From NCBI GenBank assembly GCA_910585625.1, contig CAJUFQ010000018.1, positions 1-6,306 on the forward strand: 6,306 bases of DNA, in the 5' to 3' direction. Within the stretch, counting starts at the first letter, position 1. Each line of letters begins with the position of its first letter. The notes under the pieces are model-generated. The model was not told where the DNA came from and made no database searches. It worked only from the letters and a program-made list of their open reading frames with translations. The DNA is from an uncultured Lachnospiraceae bacterium (lineage in GTDB: Bacteria; Bacillota; Clostridia; Lachnospirales; Lachnospiraceae). Below are positions 5,241 through 6,306 of the stretch, one piece after another. The position numbers and the translations under genes were made by a program.

Positions 5241-6306
5241 TGCCAGGTCACTCCTCCATTTTGTATTGCCAGCGCATACCTGGCAGAACAAGTATGCCGG
5301 TACGCATAGTTTGCCTCTGTGCGCATATAGGAATTGATGCCCGGATGGTTCTTCTGCATATTTGCATCACACATATACCAGGCCCCGCCTACGTTTACCT
5401 CCGTCCATCCATGAGGCGTCATGCCGCCCCTCGAGCTGGAAATGCTTCCTACCGCAACCCGGGAGTCGTATCCCAGCACCTTGGCAATATAAGCAAAACT
5501 TGCCGCATAACGGTAACAATTCCCCCTTCCGTTGGCAAACATATACTCGGCATATCCCGGCATACTTGCCGCTGTTGGCGTTTCGTAAAACCGCTGGTAG
5601 GAATAATTCCTCCACAACACCTCAAAACATTGCTGCAGCTTGACGTCGCTTGGCCACCAATCCTTTGTATGGGTCTTTACAAAAGCCACTGCATGTTTTA
5701 CTTCTATTGCCGTTATCTGCCTGCCCTCTGCATCCGCATAAAAAAATCCTTCCGGCCCTGAACCCACAATGCCGTTCGTTTGCAGCACGCCCTTTCCGTC
5801 CCCGGAAGACGCCAGATAATATTTATAGCTGCCAATCTGCACCCAGCCTGTCTGCATCTCATAATTTGCAGGAGAAAAATAATACTTGCCGCCGTCTCTT
5901 TCCAGCCATCCTGAATGCAATTTGCCATTCTTATTGCAGAAATATGTCTTCCCCCCTGTCCTCAGCCATCCGCATGTCAGCATAACCCCATTCTTGTTGA
6001 AATAGTAGGCATTTTTGCCAATCTGTTTCTTGCCCGTCTGCATTTTCCCATTCTTTGGGCTGAAATAATACTTCTTCCCCTTTAGCTTCAGCCAGCCTGT
6101 CTGCTGCGCACCGCTGCTCTTGAAATAGTACGTGGCCTTCCCTATTTTCTTTTTCCCAGTCTGCATCTTTCCGCTTTCCGGGCTGAAATAATACTTCTTA
6201 CCCTTCAGCTTCAGCCAGCCTGTCTGCTGCGCACCGCTGCTCTTGAAATAATACGTGGCCTTCCCTATTTTCTTTTTCCCAGTCTGCATCTTTCCGCTTT
6301 CCGGGC
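5237..6306 (-). CDS. Surface protein with cell-wall-binding repeats and a C-terminal transglutaminase-like domain, 5' end outside the window
   Basis: About 356 codons are visible; the frame is open at the right edge, so the N-terminus and any signal peptide are missing. The visible N-terminal half (6306 to about 5790) is tandem aromatic/glycine repeats (GWLKLKGKKYYF, MQTGKKKIGKATYYF), the choline/glucan-binding type that holds proteins on the cell wall. A linker ending GPEGFFYADAEGR leads into a transglutaminase-like domain with the Cys in GRGNCYRYAASF (codon 5518-5516), the His in TPHGWTEV (5413-5411) and the Asp in MCDANM (5368-5366), the complete Cys-His-Asp triad in the right order. Bacterial members may be crosslinkers, proteases or amidases, so the reaction is not settled. 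The TGA stop overlaps the MBOAT start, so the protein is made together with the acyltransferase. Family assignment is firm; its link to polymer acylation is inferred from the operon. Confidence 0.85.
   Translation of the reverse strand, partial: PESGKMQTGKKKIGKATYYFKSSGAQQTGWLKLKGKKYYFSPESGKMQTGKKKIGKATYYFKSSGAQQTGWLKLKGKKYYFSPKNGKMQTGKKQIGKNAYYFNKNGVMLTCGWLRTGGKTYFCNKNGKLHSGWLERDGGKYYFSPANYEMQTGWVQIGSYKYYLASSGDGKGVLQTNGIVGSGPEGFFYADAEGRQITAIEVKHAVAFVKTHTKDWWPSDVKLQQCFEVLWRNYSYQRFYETPTAASMPGYAEYMFANGRGNCYRYAASFAYIAKVLGYDSRVAVGSISSSRGGMTPHGWTEVNVGGAWYMCDANMQKNHPGINSYMRTEANYAYRHTCSARYALAIQNGGVTWQ
5792..6306 (-). repeat. Array of cell-wall-binding repeats within the surface protein
   Basis: Going down the minus strand, a partial unit (6306-6290) is followed by three 41-residue (123-bp) units at 6289-6167, 6166-6044 and 6043-5921, then shorter degenerate units at 5920-5858 and 5857-5792. 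The first two full units differ at about 10 of 123 bases, seven of them clustered in the last 13 bases of the unit; the remaining 110 bases differ at only three. The 17 bases at the window edge are identical to the matching end of the first unit, so the array continues outside. The third unit is clearly diverged and has an extra cysteine (MLTCGWL). Unit length is a multiple of three, so gain or loss keeps the frame. Confidence 0.85.

Noticed and set aside
5241..5291. Longer MBOAT start at 5291
   Set aside because: It adds 17 polar residues before the family-typical MIFSSLEF start, has no good ribosome site, and would overlap the transglutaminase gene by more than 50 nt.

Overview
The window looks like chromosomal DNA from a Gram-positive Clostridia member, most likely a gut Lachnospiraceae. 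That guess rests on GGAGG-type ribosome sites, a surface protein with aromatic/glycine cell-wall-binding repeats, a DUF348/G5 lipoprotein, a DHHW-family protein beside an MBOAT acyltransferase, and a Hol-Tox-like small toxin. All recognised genes lie on the minus strand, so the biological order runs from the right edge to the left. No rRNA, tRNA, CRISPR array, transposase or integrase is visible.

Right part (about 6306 to 1359): four closely packed genes read as one operon whose start lies outside the window. First is the 3' part of a surface protein with tandem cell-wall-binding repeats followed by a transglutaminase-like domain with a visible Cys-His-Asp triad. Its stop codon overlaps the start of the next gene (ATGA), an MBOAT membrane O-acyltransferase. 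After 20 nt comes a DHHW-family SGNH-type protein anchored by one N-terminal membrane segment, and after a short gap a lipoprotein with DUF348 repeats and a G5 domain. MBOAT plus DHHW proteins form the membrane and extracytoplasmic halves of known polysaccharide O-acetylation systems. The natural reading is therefore O-acylation of a cell-surface or secreted polymer, expressed together with a wall-bound transglutaminase-like protein and a wall-associated lipoprotein. The substrate cannot be read from the sequence.

Middle (1358 to 524): a 277-bp intergenic region with a candidate terminator and promoter-like -10 elements separates the operon from a CDP-alcohol phosphatidyltransferase of the PgsA type, with a perfect catalytic motif. 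A weak terminator-like hairpin follows this gene.

Left part (523 to 1): an accessory-looking stretch. A strong ribosome site and start codon open a reading frame whose first 13 residues look like the N-terminus of a Cro/C1-type (XRE) regulator and which then loses similarity: a gene remnant. Next comes an extended -10 promoter, a leader with a hairpin that buries the ribosome site, and a small membrane peptide resembling the Hol-Tox family of type I toxins. It is cut by the left edge after 31 codons, and any antisense RNA antitoxin would probably lie just outside. This toxin is too short for ordinary gene calling and is easy to miss.
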